From Pseudomonas putida (GTDB taxonomy: Bacteria > Pseudomonadota > Gammaproteobacteria > Pseudomonadales > Pseudomonadaceae): a stretch of 64,000 bases of DNA. The notes beneath the pieces are model-generated. The model was not told the DNA's origin and did no database searches. It saw only the letters and a list, made by a program, of their open reading frames with translations. The first letter of the stretch is position 1; every line of letters begins with the position of its first letter. Positions 19,967-29,693 of this stretch are shown one piece after another. Where the stretch lies: NCBI GenBank assembly GCA_029953615.1, contig CP124529.1, positions 2,074,998 through 2,138,997 of the forward strand, written 5' to 3'. Made by a program: the position numbers and the translations under genes.

Positions 19967-21050
19967 TCAGATCAGGATCTTGCCGTGGCGCACGAAGGTC
20001 GGTTTGACCACCCGCACCGGGTACCACTTGCCGCGGATTTCCACCTCGGCCCGGTCGCCGGTGGCCATGGGCACGCGTGCAAGGGCAATGGACTTGCTCA
20101 GCGTAGGCGAGAAACTACCACTGGTGATCTCTCCTTCGCCAATCCCGGCTACACGCACTACCTGATGGGCACGCAGCACGCCGCGCTCTTCCAGCACCAG
20201 GCCGACCAGTTTTTCCTGCACGCCGTTCTCGATTTCCGCCAGCAAGCCGGTGCGGCCGATGAAGTTGCGCTCGGCTGGCTCCCAGGCAATGCTCCAGCCC
20301 AGATTGGAGGTGAGCGGTGTGTGTGTTTCGTCGATGTCCTGGCCGTACAGGTTCATGCCGGCTTCCAGGCGCAGGGTGTCGCGGGCGCCAAGGCCACTTG
20401 GGGCAATACCGGCGCCGACCAGGTCGTTGAAGAAGGCCACGGCCTGCTCGCCAGGAAGAATGATCTCCAGGTCCGTCTTCACCGGTATAACCGGTGCGGG
20501 CAATGAACCAGTCGCCTTCGGCAATGCCCTCGAACGGGCGCAGCTCGCGAATCAGCGCGGCGCGCGCGGGGCTGAGCAAGGCGGCCACCTTCTCGCGTGC
20601 ATGCGGGCCCTGGATGGCGAGGATGGCCAGGTCCGGGCGGACCCGGAAGTCCACGGCAAAACCGGCACGCTGTGCTGCCAGCCAATCGAGTACCCTGGCC
20701 CGGGTGGCGGCGTTGGTGACCAGGCGGTAGCCGGTTTCGGTGCGGTAGACGATCAGGTCGTCGATGACCGTGCCCTGCTCCTGAAGCAACGGGCTATACA
20801 GCGCCTTGCCGATATCGTCGAGACGGGCCACATCGTTGGCCAGCAAGCGCTGCAACCAGGCAGTGGCGTCGCTACCCTCGACATCGATCACGGTCATGTG
20901 GGACACATCGAACACCCCGCAATCGCTGCGCACCTGATGGTGCTCCTCGACCTGCGAGCCATAGTGCAGGGGCATGTCCCAGCCACCGAAATCGACCGTC
21001 TTGGCGCCCAGCGCCAGGTGCAGGTCATACAAAAGCGTGCGCTGTCCCAT
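19967..21050 (-). pseudogene. gcvT: glycine cleavage system T protein (aminomethyltransferase), frame broken by one extra base
   Basis: T protein, which transfers the methylene group from the H protein to tetrahydrofolate and releases ammonia. Start MGQRTLLYDLHLALGAK at 21050 with GGAGAAACCC before the ATG. The first ~192 codons reach [12 protein letters not shown]; the rest ([14 protein letters not shown]... to ...VRHGKILI) continues in another frame. Removing the extra T at 20472 restores 360 residues with all family motifs ([27 protein letters not shown]). The two neighbouring gcv genes are intact and no other damage is seen, so a sequence error is likelier than real loss. Confidence 0.9.
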
Positions 21051-21175
21051 GGGTTTCTCCTTCCGGGCGTGGCGAAGCGGCGGCGGTCGATGACGTTGGG
21101 TCGTCAGCTCTTCTTGTGTAGGACCCGCCGCGCGAGTGCCGCGCATTGTAGCCGCAAGGGCGCGGGCTGACACCC

Positions 21176-22798
21176 TCAGTGACTGTGACCGGGTCGACGG
21201 GCCGAACGGCGGATCAGGCCGATGACCGGCAGCAGCCCCACCAGCACCAAGGTCAGTGCCGGCAGCGAGGCACGCGCCCACTCACCCTCGCTGGTCATCT
21301 CGAACACCCGCACCGCAAGGGTGTCCCAGCCGAACGGGCGCATCAGCAAGGTGGCCGGCATTTCCTTGAGCACATCGACAAACACCAGCAAGGCGGCGCT
21401 GAGCGCGCCAGGCACCAGCAGCGGCAGATACACCTTGAAAAACAATCCCGCGCCACCGACGCCAAGGCTGCGGGATGCCTCAGGCAGTGACGGGCGGATA
21501 CGCTCCAGGCTGCTCTCCAGCGGCCCGTATGCCACCGCGATGAAGCGCACCAGGTAGGCCAGCAGCAACGCGCCCAGGCTGCCCAGCAGCAGTGGCTTGC
21601 CGGCCCCGCCCAACCAGCTCGACAACGGGATGACCAGGTGGTTGTCGAGGTAACTGAAGGCCAGCATGATCGACACCGCCAGCACCGAGCCGGGCAAGGC
21701 GTAGCCCAGGTTGGCCAGGCCTACCCCGGCGCGGATACCGCCCGTCGGTGCCTGGCGCCGGGCAAACGCCAGCAGCAACGCCACGCACACCGTGACCAGC
21801 GCCGCCATGCCACCCAAGTACAGGGTGTGCAGCACCAGGCCGACATAGCGCTCGTCCAGGTCATGCCGCCCACGCTGCCAGAACCACGCCAGCAGTTGCA
21901 GCAGCGGGATGACGAAGGCGCAGGCGAACACCAGCAGGCACCAGCCACTGGCCAGCAATGCCTTGAACCCGTGCAGTTGGTACAGCGCCTGCCCGCGCGG
22001 CCGCTCGTTGCCGCTGCGGCTGGCACCCCGGGCCCGGCGCTCGCCATACAGCACCAGCATCACCGCCAGTAGCAACAGGCTGGCCAGCTGGGCCGCACTG
22101 GACAGGCTGAAGAAGCCGTACCAGGTCTTGTAGATCGCCGTGGTGAAGGTGTCGAAGTTGAATACCGCCACCGCGCCGAAGTCGGCCAGGGTTTCCATCA
22201 GGGCCAAGGCAATACCGGCGCCGATCGCCGGCCGTGCCATGGGCAGGGCCACGCGCCAGAACGCTTGCAGCGGGGACAGCCCCAGCACTCGTGCAGCCTC
22301 CATCAGGCCCTTGCCCTGGGCCAGGAATGCGGTACGCGCCAGCAGGTAGACATAGGGGTAGAACACCAGCACCAGGACGACAATCACCCCGCCAGTGGAA
22401 CGCACCCGCGGCAGGCGCATCGGCCCGAACACCTCGCGCAGGGCGCTCTGCACAGGGCCGGCGAAGTCCAGCAGGCCGACGAAGACGAACGCCAGTACGT
22501 AGGCCGGGATAGCGAACGGCAGCATTAGCGCCCAGTCCAGCCAGCGCCGGCCGGGGAACTCGCAGAGGCTGGTCAGCCAGGCCAGGCTGACGCCGAGCAC
22601 GGTGACGCCGATGCCCACACCCACCACCAGCGTCAGGGTATTGCCCAGCAGGCGAGTCATCTGGGTGTCGAGCAGGTGCGACCAGATCTGCAGGTCGATG
22701 GTTTGCCAGGACAACAGCAGAACGCTCAGGGGCAGGAGCACCAGGGCGGCGACCAGGGTGACCGGGAGGTACCAGCGGCGTTGGGGGGTGTGGGGCAA
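21176..22798 (-). CDS. iron(III)-type ABC transporter permease (FbpB/SfuB-like)
   Basis: A 540-residue inner-membrane permease with about twelve transmembrane segments in two homologous halves, each ending in the permease EAA-type loop (EAARVLGLSPLQAFWRVALP and EASRSLGVGGAGLFFKVYLP). This double-permease layout is typical of FbpB/SfuB iron or thiamine-type importers. The start appears to be a TTG at 22798 with only a weak GAGA upstream. The gene encoding the binding protein lies just upstream (minus strand), separated by a REP pair. No ATPase gene is adjacent; it must be shared or elsewhere. Confidence 0.88.
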   Translation of the reverse strand: MPHTPQRRWYLPVTLVAALVLLPLSVLLLSWQTIDLQIWSHLLDTQMTRLLGNTLTLVVGVGIGVTVLGVSLAWLTSLCEFPGRRWLDWALMLPFAIPAYVLAFVFVGLLDFAGPVQSALREVFGPMRLPRVRSTGGVIVVLVLVFYPYVYLLARTAFLAQGKGLMEAARVLGLSPLQAFWRVALPMARPAIGAGIALALMETLADFGAVAVFNFDTFTTAIYKTWYGFFSLSSAAQLASLLLLAVMLVLYGERRARGASRSGNERPRGQALYQLHGFKALLASGWCLLVFACAFVIPLLQLLAWFWQRGRHDLDERYVGLVLHTLYLGGMAALVTVCVALLLAFARRQAPTGGIRAGVGLANLGYALPGSVLAVSIMLAFSYLDNHLVIPLSSWLGGAGKPLLLGSLGALLLAYLVRFIAVAYGPLESSLERIRPSLPEASRSLGVGGAGLFFKVYLPLLVPGALSAALLVFVDVLKEMPATLLMRPFGWDTLAVRVFEMTSEGEWARASLPALTLVLVGLLPVIGLIRRSARRPGHSH

Positions 22799-22837
22799 GT
22801 TGAATGTCTCGATGGCTGATTTGCGACCGTTTTGCGG

Positions 22838-22928
22838 TCGTTCGCGGGCACGCCCGCTCCCACAGGAATTGCACAGGATTCAAGCATTGTGCGGTGCCTG
22901 TGGGAGCGGGCATGCCCGCGAAGAGGCC
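22838..22928. repeat. REP pair between the permease and binding-protein genes
   Basis: Inverted REP units (cgcgggcacgcccgctcccacagg and complement) between two co-directional ABC-importer genes, as in the gcv operon. It could lower permease expression relative to the binding protein. Confidence 0.85.
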
Positions 22929-22960
22929 CTGAAAGGCCCCGGAAGGATAAAGCCTGGCGC

Positions 22961-23962
22961 TTAGTTCCAGCCAGCCCGATCCATCAAGCGAATCGCTTCA
23001 GCCTGGCGCTTGCCTGCGATTTCCACCGGAATGCTGTCAGCCTCGAAGCTGCCCCACGCCGCCACTTCTTCCGATGGCTTGACCTTCGGGTTGGCCGGGA
23101 ACTCCTGATTGATGTCGGCAAACAGCTTCTGCGCCTCTTCGCCAGTCATCCATTCCACCAGCCTTTTCGCCGCTTCCGGGTGCGGTGCATGCTTGGTCAG
23201 GCCGATACCCGACAGGTTCACGTGCACGCCTCGATCACCCTGGTTGGGCCAGAAGATCTTCACCGGCAGCTTCGGGTTCTGGTTGTGCAGGCGGCCGTAG
23301 TAGTAGGTGTTGACCACGCCCACGTCGCATTGGCCGGCCTCGATGGCCTGGATCACTGCGTTGTCGTCGGAGAACACATCGGTGGACAGGTTGTTGACCC
23401 AGCCTTTGACGATTTGCTCGGTCTTCGCCTCGCCGTGGGTCTCGATCAGGGTGGCGGTCAGCGACTGGTTGTACACCTTTTTCGCCGTGCGCAGGCACAG
23501 GCGACCTTCCCACTGCTTGTCGGCCAGGGCTTCGTAGGTGCTCAGTTCCTGCGGCTTGACCCGCTCGGTGGAGTAGATGATGGTGCGGGCGCGCAGGCTC
23601 AGGCCGGTCCAGTCGTGGGACGAGGCGCGGTACTGCGGCGGGATGTTCTGGTCGATGATGTCGGACTTGATCGGCTGCAGGATGCCCATCTGCTCGGCCT
23701 GCCACAGGTTGCCGGCATCGACGGTCAGCAGCAGGTCGGCCACGCCATTTTCGCCCTCGGCCTTGATGCGCTGCATCAGCGGGGCTTCCTTGTCGGTGAT
23801 GAACTTGATCTTGACCCCGGTCTTTGCGGTATAGGCATCGAACACCGGCTTGATCAGCTCATCGATGCGCGAGGAGTACACCACCACTTCGTCTGCCGCC
23901 TGGGCGGTGCCGCCGAACAAGGTCAGGGCCAGGGCGGCCAGTAGGGGCTTGCGTGGCAACAT
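22961..23962 (-). CDS. iron(III)-binding periplasmic protein (FbpA-like)
   Basis: A 333-residue ABC solute-binding protein. Residues 1-22 form a signal peptide ([22 protein letters not shown]). The mature protein begins [10 protein letters not shown], and the pair of adjacent tyrosines in [10 protein letters not shown] matches the iron-coordinating tyrosines of FbpA-type proteins. It delivers ferric iron, or a related ligand, to the downstream permease. GAGGAG precedes the ATG at 23962. The upstream methionines at 24025 and after lack a signal-peptide context. Confidence 0.92.
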   Translation of the reverse strand: MLPRKPLLAALALTLFGGTAQAADEVVVYSSRIDELIKPVFDAYTAKTGVKIKFITDKEAPLMQRIKAEGENGVADLLLTVDAGNLWQAEQMGILQPIKSDIIDQNIPPQYRASSHDWTGLSLRARTIIYSTERVKPQELSTYEALADKQWEGRLCLRTAKKVYNQSLTATLIETHGEAKTEQIVKGWVNNLSTDVFSDDNAVIQAIEAGQCDVGVVNTYYYGRLHNQNPKLPVKIFWPNQGDRGVHVNLSGIGLTKHAPHPEAAKRLVEWMTGEEAQKLFADINQEFPANPKVKPSEEVAAWGSFEADSIPVEIAGKRQAEAIRLMDRAGWN

Positions 23963-24054
23963 GGAAAGCACTCCTCGGATCGTATGAGAGGCGCAAATGG
24001 TAGTGAATCCCATTTTCCGACTCATCTACATAGCCGTTACCGGATGTTGCAGAG

Positions 24055-24174
24055 GGGGCTGCTGCGCAGCCCATCGCCGGCAAGCCAGCTCCCACAGGGA
24101 TCTCACAAGGCCAGGAGGCCTGCGCCGTACCTGTGGGAGCTGGCTTGCCGGCGAAAGGGCCGCAGAGCGGCCCC
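24055..24174. repeat. REP composite after ubiI
   Basis: A pair of the ggcaagccagctcccacagg REP variant in inverted orientation, bracketed by hairpins ggggctgctgcgcagccc and gggccgcagagcggcccc. It lies between the ubiI end and the start of the FbpA-like gene. Confidence 0.85.
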
Positions 24175-24181
24175 GGCAATC

Positions 24182-25405
24182 TCAAGCCTTGGCCAGATCC
24201 GGCAGGTCACCGCTCAAACCCAGCGCCTGGCGCACGAACAGCGCCTTGGCCTCCGGCATCTGCTCCACCAGCTTCAACCCGCTGTTGCGCAACCAACGCA
24301 GCGGCAACGGGTTGGCCTGGAACAACCGCTCGAACCCTTCCATTGCCGCCATCAGCGCCAGGTTGTGCGGCATGCGCCGCCGCTCGTAACGGCTCAGCAC
24401 CTTCACATCCGCCAGCCGCTCGCCACGCTCGCAGGCATTGACCAGTACCTCGGCCAGCACCGCAGCATCGAGGAAGCCCAGGTTGACGCCCTGCCCGGCC
24501 AACGGGTGAATGGTGTGCGCGGCATCACCGATCAACGCCAGGCCCTCGTCCACATAGCGCTTGGCGTGGCGCTGGCGCAGCGGTACACACAGCCGCGGGT
24601 CGGCCTGCAGCACATCACCCAGGCGCCCCTCGAAAGCACGTTCCAGGGCCTTCAGGAAGGCCGTTTCATCCAGTGCCATCAACTGCTCGGCATGCTCCGG
24701 GGTAGTCGACCACACGATCGAGCACCAGTCCTGCTGGCCATCACGCGTCAGCGGCAGAAACGCCAATGGCCCTTCATCGGTGAAGCGCTGCCAGGCCGTG
24801 GCCTGGTGGCCGACACTGCAACGCACGCTGGTGACGATGGCATGGTGCAGATAATCCCACTCGCGGGTTTCGCAACCGGCCAGGCGCCGCACCGCCGAGT
24901 TGGCGCCATCGGCAGCAATCACCAGCGGCGCACGCAGTTGCCGGCCATCTGCCAGGGTCAGCAGCCATTCGTCGCCAGAGCGACGTAGCTGCTCCAGCCG
25001 CGCATTGGCCAACAGGCCGATGTCGCTGTCATGCAGGCGCTCCAGCAGGCCGTCCTGCACCACCCGGTTCTCGACGATATGGCCGAGCGTCTGGGCATGC
25101 ACGCTGGCAGCCGAAAAGTGAATCTGCCCGGTGCCGCTGCCATCCCACACATGCATGTCCGAGTAGGGCGTGGCACGCCGCTGGGCAATGCCGTCCCAGG
25201 CGCCAAGGCGCTCGAGAATACGCTGGCTGGCCGCCGACAGCGCGCTGACGCGCGGCTCGAACGGGGCCTGGGCATCGAACGGCTTGACCGTCAGCGGGCC
25301 ACCGTCGAGCAAGAGGATTTGCAGGCCACTGTGGCGCAATGCCAGGGCCAGGGCGCTGCCGACCATACCGGCACCGACAATCAACAGATCTGCGCGCATT
25401 TCCAT
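24182..25405 (-). CDS. ubiI: FAD-dependent 2-octaprenylphenol hydroxylase, UbiI/VisC type
   Basis: A 407-residue FAD monooxygenase of the UbiH/UbiF/UbiI family, which hydroxylates the ubiquinone ring (C5 for UbiI). The dinucleotide-binding GAGMVGSALALAL is at the N-terminus, the DG motif is in LVIAADGANSAVR, and the GD motif in ALIGDAAHTIHPLAGQG. It is last in the run ygfB-pepP-ubiH-DUF4442-ubiI; only 3 bases separate it from the preceding gene. Which ring position each paralogue hydroxylates is inferred from E. coli order (pepP-ubiH-ubiI). Confidence 0.9.
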   Translation of the reverse strand: MEMRADLLIVGAGMVGSALALALRHSGLQILLLDGGPLTVKPFDAQAPFEPRVSALSAASQRILERLGAWDGIAQRRATPYSDMHVWDGSGTGQIHFSAASVHAQTLGHIVENRVVQDGLLERLHDSDIGLLANARLEQLRRSGDEWLLTLADGRQLRAPLVIAADGANSAVRRLAGCETREWDYLHHAIVTSVRCSVGHQATAWQRFTDEGPLAFLPLTRDGQQDWCSIVWSTTPEHAEQLMALDETAFLKALERAFEGRLGDVLQADPRLCVPLRQRHAKRYVDEGLALIGDAAHTIHPLAGQGVNLGFLDAAVLAEVLVNACERGERLADVKVLSRYERRRMPHNLALMAAMEGFERLFQANPLPLRWLRNSGLKLVEQMPEAKALFVRQALGLSGDLPDLAKA

Positions 25406-25408
25406 GCC

Positions 25409-25891
25409 TTACGCCAGCCTCGCTTGCGGCTTGAGCCGCACGTATAGGGTTTTATCGACCCGCGCCACCAGCTCGCCGGCGCCGTCGCGGATATCGACCT
25501 GCAAACGTGGCAGGCACTTCTTGCCGGTGGCGGTCTGCTGGCGGATTTCCTCCAGCAGCGCGTCATCGACGTGGAGTTCGGCATACACCGGACCTTTGCC
25601 CGGGGCAATGAAATCGATGCTGGCGGCCTTGTCCCAGACGATGTAGTCACGCCCCAGCTGTTCGATCAGCAACAGCATGTAGAACGGGTCGACCATCGAA
25701 TACAGGCTGCCGCCGAACTGAGTACCGACATAGTTGCGGTTCCAGCGGGTCAGCTTCATCGCCACCTTGACGCTGCGCAGGTCCGGGCTGATGTGCTGCA
25801 CACGGATCCCGGCGCCCAGGTAAGGGGGGTAGAGGTTCAGCAGCCAGCGCAGCATGCGCGCCCGGCGCGCCAGCTTACGAGGGTTGCTCAT
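25409..25891 (-). CDS. DUF4442 / PaaI-like hotdog thioesterase
   Basis: A 160-residue single-domain hotdog-fold protein (RWNRNYVGTQFGGSLYSMVDPFYMLLL is split in two here: RWNRNYVGTQFGG then SLYSMVDPF). DUF4442 members are putative acyl-CoA thioesterases. It is wedged between ubiH (4-base ATGA overlap) and ubiI (3-base gap), so it is expressed with ubiquinone genes. A role in ubiquinone precursor or acyl-CoA handling is possible, but the substrate is unknown. Confidence 0.85.
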   Translation of the reverse strand: MSNPRKLARRARMLRWLLNLYPPYLGAGIRVQHISPDLRSVKVAMKLTRWNRNYVGTQFGGSLYSMVDPFYMLLLIEQLGRDYIVWDKAASIDFIAPGKGPVYAELHVDDALLEEIRQQTATGKKCLPRLQVDIRDGAGELVARVDKTLYVRLKPQARLA

Positions 25892-27087
25892 GCCTGGCCC
25901 CGCGGATCGGGGCGAGTGCCCAGGCCCATGGCCTGGCGGGCGAACCAGCTTTTGGCCGGCGGCAGCAGGTCGAGCCCGAGCAGGCCGAGGTTACGCCCGG
26001 CGGCCAGCAACGGCTGGTTGCTGCCGAACAGGCGCGTGACCTGGTCGGAAAAGCCGATGGTCATGGCCTGGTCCAGGCGCTGGCGCTGGTGGTAGGCCTG
26101 CAGGGTGGTCAGGCCGCCAGGCTGCTGCGGGCCGGCCAGCAGCGCCTCGGCTAGCGCCTGCACGTCACGCAGCGACAGGTTGAAACCCTGGCCGGCAATC
26201 GGGTGCAGGCTGTGCGCGGCGTTGCCCAGCACCACCAGATGCGGCCGCACCTGCTCCTGGGCCTCGATCAGCGACAATGGATAGAGGTGCCGCGCGCCAA
26301 CCTGGCGCAAGGCGCCCAGTCGATAGCCGAACACGCCCTGCAGCTCGCGCAAAAAACTGCGCTCATCGATGTCGGCCAGGCGCCGCGCGTCCATGCCCTG
26401 GCGGGTCCAGACCAGCGCACAGCGGTTATCCGGCAGCGGCAACAGGGCCATGGGGCCTTCTTCGGTGAAGCGCTCGAAGGCCTGACCACCGTGGGCCTGG
26501 CCCGGGGTGATATTGGCGATCAGCGCGCTCTGTTGGTAGGGCGTGTGGCGCACATGGATGCCCAGCTGTTCGCGCAGACCGGAGCGGCCACCGTCAGCCA
26601 GTACCGCCAGGTCGCATTCCAGCTGGGTGTCGTCGTTCAGTCGCAAGCGGTAGCCGCCTTCGATGGCCTGCATCGCGGTCACTTCCGCCGGGCAGCGCCA
26701 ACTCACCACCTCGCTGTCCAGCCCTTGCCACAGGCACTGCCCCAACCAGGCGTTTTCCACCACGTAGCCAAGCGCCGGCACGCCCTCTTCCAGGGCATCA
26801 AGGCGGGTGGCGCCGAAGCGGCCGCGGTCGGACACGTGAATCTGCCGGATCGGCTCGGCGCGATGGCTGATGGCCTGCCACAGGCCCAGCTGCTGGTAGA
26901 TCTGCCGGGTACCGAACGATAGCGCCGACGAACGCGCATCGTAGCTGGGCTGAAAGCTGTCACCCGGGGCGAACGGCTCGATCAGCAGAATTTTCCAGCC
27001 GCGCGCCTTGGCCCCGGCCTGCAGGGCCAGGGCCAGGCTTGCGCCCACCAGGCCGCCACCGATGATCGCCAGGTTGACCCGATTCAT
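25888..27087 (-). CDS. ubiH: 2-octaprenyl-6-methoxyphenol hydroxylase UbiH
   Basis: A 399-residue FAD monooxygenase of ubiquinone synthesis (C1 hydroxylation by family precedent). It has GGGLVGASLALALQ at the FAD site, LAVLADGGRSGLREQLG as the DG motif, and LVVLGNAAHSLHPIAGQGFNL, where the usual GDAAH reads GNAAH, as in many UbiH proteins. The start overlaps the pepP stop by 4 bases and the stop overlaps the DUF4442 start, so the operon is tightly coupled. Confidence 0.93.
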   Translation of the reverse strand: MNRVNLAIIGGGLVGASLALALQAGAKARGWKILLIEPFAPGDSFQPSYDARSSALSFGTRQIYQQLGLWQAISHRAEPIRQIHVSDRGRFGATRLDALEEGVPALGYVVENAWLGQCLWQGLDSEVVSWRCPAEVTAMQAIEGGYRLRLNDDTQLECDLAVLADGGRSGLREQLGIHVRHTPYQQSALIANITPGQAHGGQAFERFTEEGPMALLPLPDNRCALVWTRQGMDARRLADIDERSFLRELQGVFGYRLGALRQVGARHLYPLSLIEAQEQVRPHLVVLGNAAHSLHPIAGQGFNLSLRDVQALAEALLAGPQQPGGLTTLQAYHQRQRLDQAMTIGFSDQVTRLFGSNQPLLAAGRNLGLLGLDLLPPAKSWFARQAMGLGTRPDPRGQA

Positions 27088-28418
27088 GCCGCATCCTTGC
27101 GCGCGGCCTGCATCAGCGCCTCGATCTCGGCGACCGTACGCGGCACGCCCGAAGTCAGGATTTCACAGCCTTGCCTGGTCACAACCACGTCATCCTCGAT
27201 CCTTACTCCAATGCCGCGCCATTTCTTCGCCACGGCCTGATTGTCGGCGCCTATGTAGATGCCTGGCTCGACGGTCAGCGCCATCCCGGGTTCAAGCACC
27301 CGCCATTCGCCGCCCACCTTGTACTCGCCGACATCGTGCACATCCATGCCCAGCCAGTGCCCGGCGCGGTGCATGTAGAAGGCTCGATAGGCCTCACTGT
27401 CGATCAGCGCCTGCACCTCGCCAGTCAGCAGGCCCAGTTCCACCAGGCCCTCGGTGATGACCCGCACGGTCGCCTCGTGGGCGTGGTTCCAGTGCTTGCC
27501 GGGGGCGATTTCGGCAAACGCCGCGGCCTGGGCCTTGAGCACCAGCTCGTAGATGGCCTTCTGCTCCGGCGAAAAGCGCCCGCTGACCGGGAAGGTACGG
27601 GTGATGTCGCTGGCGTAGCAGTCGATTTCGCAGCCGGCATCGATCAGCACCAGGTCGCCATCCTTAAGCGGGGCGTCGTTCTGCTGATAGTGCAGGATGC
27701 AGCCATTGCGCCCGGCCGCGACGATAGAACCGTAGGCCGGCATCTTCGCCCCGCCCTTGCGGAACTCGTAGTCCAGCTCGGCTTCCAGGCTGTATTCGTG
27801 CAACCCGGCCCGGCAGGCCTGCATGGCCCGCACGTGGGCCCGCGCCGAGATATCGGCGGCAGCGCGCATCACCTTCACTTCCGCCGCCGATTTATACAGG
27901 CGCATGTCGTGCAGCAGATGATCCAGCGCAACGAACTCGTTCGGCGGCTGGGCACCCAGGCGGGCCTTGGAGCGGATCACGTTGATCCAGTCCATCAGCC
28001 GGCGGTCGAACTCGGGGTTGCTGCCCATGGCGCTGTACACCCGCTCACGGCCTTCGATCAGGCCCGGCAGGATCTCGTCGATGTCGGTGATGGGGAAGGC
28101 ATCGTCGGCGCCGAAATCGCGTACCGCACCTTCCTGCCCGGCGCGCAGGCCATCCCACAGCTCGCGCTCGGGGTTGCGTTCACGGCAGAACAGCACGTAT
28201 TCGCCATGCTCGCGCCCCGGGATCAGTACAATCACCGCCTCCGGCTCGGGGAAGCCGCTGAGGTACTGGAAGTCGCTGTCCTGGCGGTACACGTGCTCGA
28301 CGTCGCGGTTGCGGATGGCAACCGCGGCAGCGGGCAGGATGGCGATGCTGTTGGGGACCATCTGCGCCATCAGCGCCTTGCGCCGACGGGCATACTCGGC
28401 CTTGGGAATGTGGCTCAT
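27084..28418 (-). CDS. pepP: Xaa-Pro aminopeptidase PepP
   Basis: A 444-residue M24B metallopeptidase that removes N-terminal residues ahead of proline. The dinuclear metal ligands are visible in order: Asp in LIDAGCEID, Asp in YASDITRTFP, His in HRAGHWLGMDVHD, Glu in TVEPGIYIG and Glu in GVRIEDDVV. The N-terminal ~170 residues form the AMP_N domain. It lies 21 bases after ygfB and overlaps ubiH, the usual gamma-proteobacterial arrangement. Confidence 0.96.
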   Translation of the reverse strand: MSHIPKAEYARRRKALMAQMVPNSIAILPAAAVAIRNRDVEHVYRQDSDFQYLSGFPEPEAVIVLIPGREHGEYVLFCRERNPERELWDGLRAGQEGAVRDFGADDAFPITDIDEILPGLIEGRERVYSAMGSNPEFDRRLMDWINVIRSKARLGAQPPNEFVALDHLLHDMRLYKSAAEVKVMRAAADISARAHVRAMQACRAGLHEYSLEAELDYEFRKGGAKMPAYGSIVAAGRNGCILHYQQNDAPLKDGDLVLIDAGCEIDCYASDITRTFPVSGRFSPEQKAIYELVLKAQAAAFAEIAPGKHWNHAHEATVRVITEGLVELGLLTGEVQALIDSEAYRAFYMHRAGHWLGMDVHDVGEYKVGGEWRVLEPGMALTVEPGIYIGADNQAVAKKWRGIGVRIEDDVVVTRQGCEILTSGVPRTVAEIEALMQAARKDAA

Positions 28419-28439
28419 GGGCAGACTACCCCCGGTTGA

Positions 28440-28994
28440 TCAGTGCAGCGATGGCTTGGGTGCGGGGGCAGCCGGCCTGGCCAGCTCGGAGAACAGCAGC
28501 AGGGGTGCCACGCGCAGGTATTCCATGACTTCCATGTAGTCGCTCTCGCCATCCTCGGACTCTTCAAGGGCCTCCTGAACCTGGGAAATGGCCACCAGGT
28601 CCTGCAGCACTTCCTTGGCTTCGTCGGACAGGTCCTTGCCACCGGCATTCAGGCCGAAACCGGTAATGAAGCCTTGGCACCACTGGCCCAGCGCGGTGGC
28701 GCGGTCGCTCAGGGCGGCATCGTCGGAAGGCAGCAACAGGACGATCGCCATGTCGTCGCTGGAGAGCTCGCCCTTGACCATTTCCTGCAGGCCGACCAGG
28801 GCGTTGCGCACGCTGTCACCGGGCTCGGTTTCCAGCAGCTGGGCGGCATCGGCCAGCCAGCCGTCGGCATCGAAGCCGGCACCGGCGCAGCTGCGCCCGA
28901 TCAGCAGGCCGTGCAGTTCGGCCGGGGTGACAGGATGGCCATTGCTGGACAGCAGCATGGCGAAGGCGATGTAGGGCGATTGGGTATTGGGCAT
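28440..28994 (-). CDS. ygfB: YgfB/UPF0149 family protein
   Basis: A 184-residue all-helical acidic protein of the UPF0149 (YecA/YgfB) family. Family features are [29 protein letters not shown] near the N-terminus (split: [14 protein letters not shown]) and [11 protein letters not shown] in the middle. YgfB modulates gene expression and beta-lactam tolerance in P. aeruginosa; whether this copy does so is unknown. I chose ATG 28994 over an upstream TTG at 29000. It heads the pepP-ubiH-DUF4442-ubiI run and is divergent from the zapB-like/zapA genes. Confidence 0.93.
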   Translation of the reverse strand: MPNTQSPYIAFAMLLSSNGHPVTPAELHGLLIGRSCAGAGFDADGWLADAAQLLETEPGDSVRNALVGLQEMVKGELSSDDMAIVLLLPSDDAALSDRATALGQWCQGFITGFGLNAGGKDLSDEAKEVLQDLVAISQVQEALEESEDGESDYMEVMEYLRVAPLLLFSELARPAAPAPKPSLH

Positions 28995-29139
28995 GGGCAA
29001 CTAGGCGCCAGACGGCGCAATGACTAGAATGGAGACCTTGTATCCTAGCACCGGCAGGCGCGCCAAGACCATCGGCACTGGCCGTCGCCGCCCAGGGAGA
29101 GGCATCATCGCCAGGTGACTGAACGACGGAGCGAATCGA

Positions 29140-29358
29140 GTGCAACCCACGCAAGAGAACGACCTGCAGGCACTGATGAGCCGATTCGAGCTGCTGATCG
29201 AACGTGTCGAGCAACTAAAACGGCAAAATGCACTCCTAGTAGCTCAGGAAAAATCCTGGCGCGAAGAGCGCGCCCACCTCATCGAAAAGAACGAGATCGC
29301 CAAGCGCAAGGTCGAGTCGATGATCTTACGCCTCAAGGCTCTGGAGCAAGACTCATGA
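29140..29358 (+). CDS. small coiled-coil protein, ZapB-like (TIGR02449 type)
   Basis: A 72-residue, almost entirely coiled-coil protein (DLQALMSRFELLIERVEQL, then LKRQNALLVAQEK with heptad leucines). It probably acts with ZapA at the division ring, because its stop overlaps the zapA start (ATGA) and this pair is conserved next to the 6S RNA gene. The start is GTG at 29140 with CGGAG 8 bases upstream. Functional similarity to ZapB is inferred from shape and position. Confidence 0.85.
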   Translation: MQPTQENDLQALMSRFELLIERVEQLKRQNALLVAQEKSWREERAHLIEKNEIAKRKVESMILRLKALEQDS

Positions 29359-29675
29359 GTTCAAGCAATAGCGTCACCGTGCAGATCCTCGACAAGGAAT
29401 ATTCGATCATCTGCCCGCCGGAAGAGCGCAACAACCTGGTCAGCGCCGCGCGCTACCTGGACGGCAAGATGCGCGAGATCCGCAGCAGCGGCAAGGTGAT
29501 CGGCGCCGACCGCATCGCGGTCATGGCAGCGTTGAACATCACCCACGAAATGCTGCACCGCCAGGAAGACCGCAACGATGCCCCGGCAGGCGGCACCACC
29601 CGCGAACAGGTGCGCGACCTGCTGGAACGGGTCGATCAGGCACTGTCCGACGACGCGGATACCAAAATCGGCTGA
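29355..29675 (+). CDS. zapA: cell division protein ZapA
   Basis: A 106-residue FtsZ-associated protein that bundles FtsZ filaments at mid-cell. The N-terminal globular part (VTVQILDKEYSIICPPEER, NLVSAARYLDGKMREIR) and the C-terminal coiled coil (EQVRDLLERVDQAL) match ZapA. It overlaps the upstream coiled-coil gene by 4 bases and is followed within 20 bases by the 6S RNA gene, as in most gamma-proteobacteria. Confidence 0.95.
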   Translation: MSSSNSVTVQILDKEYSIICPPEERNNLVSAARYLDGKMREIRSSGKVIGADRIAVMAALNITHEMLHRQEDRNDAPAGGTTREQVRDLLERVDQALSDDADTKIG

Positions 29676-29681
29676 GATTGG

Positions 29682-29687
29682 TATACT
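29682..29687 (+). promoter_or_regulatory. -10 element of the 6S RNA promoter
   Basis: TATACT lies 7 bases before the inferred 6S start. No good -35 hexamer is seen 16-18 bases upstream. Confidence 0.55.
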
Positions 29688-29693
29688 GGCGCC

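Noticed and set aside
21051..21175. Glycine riboswitch upstream of gcvT
   Set aside because: Only 125 bases separate gcvT from the next gene and I cannot recognise the tandem aptamer core there. A TACAAT -10-like hexamer is present but no good -35.
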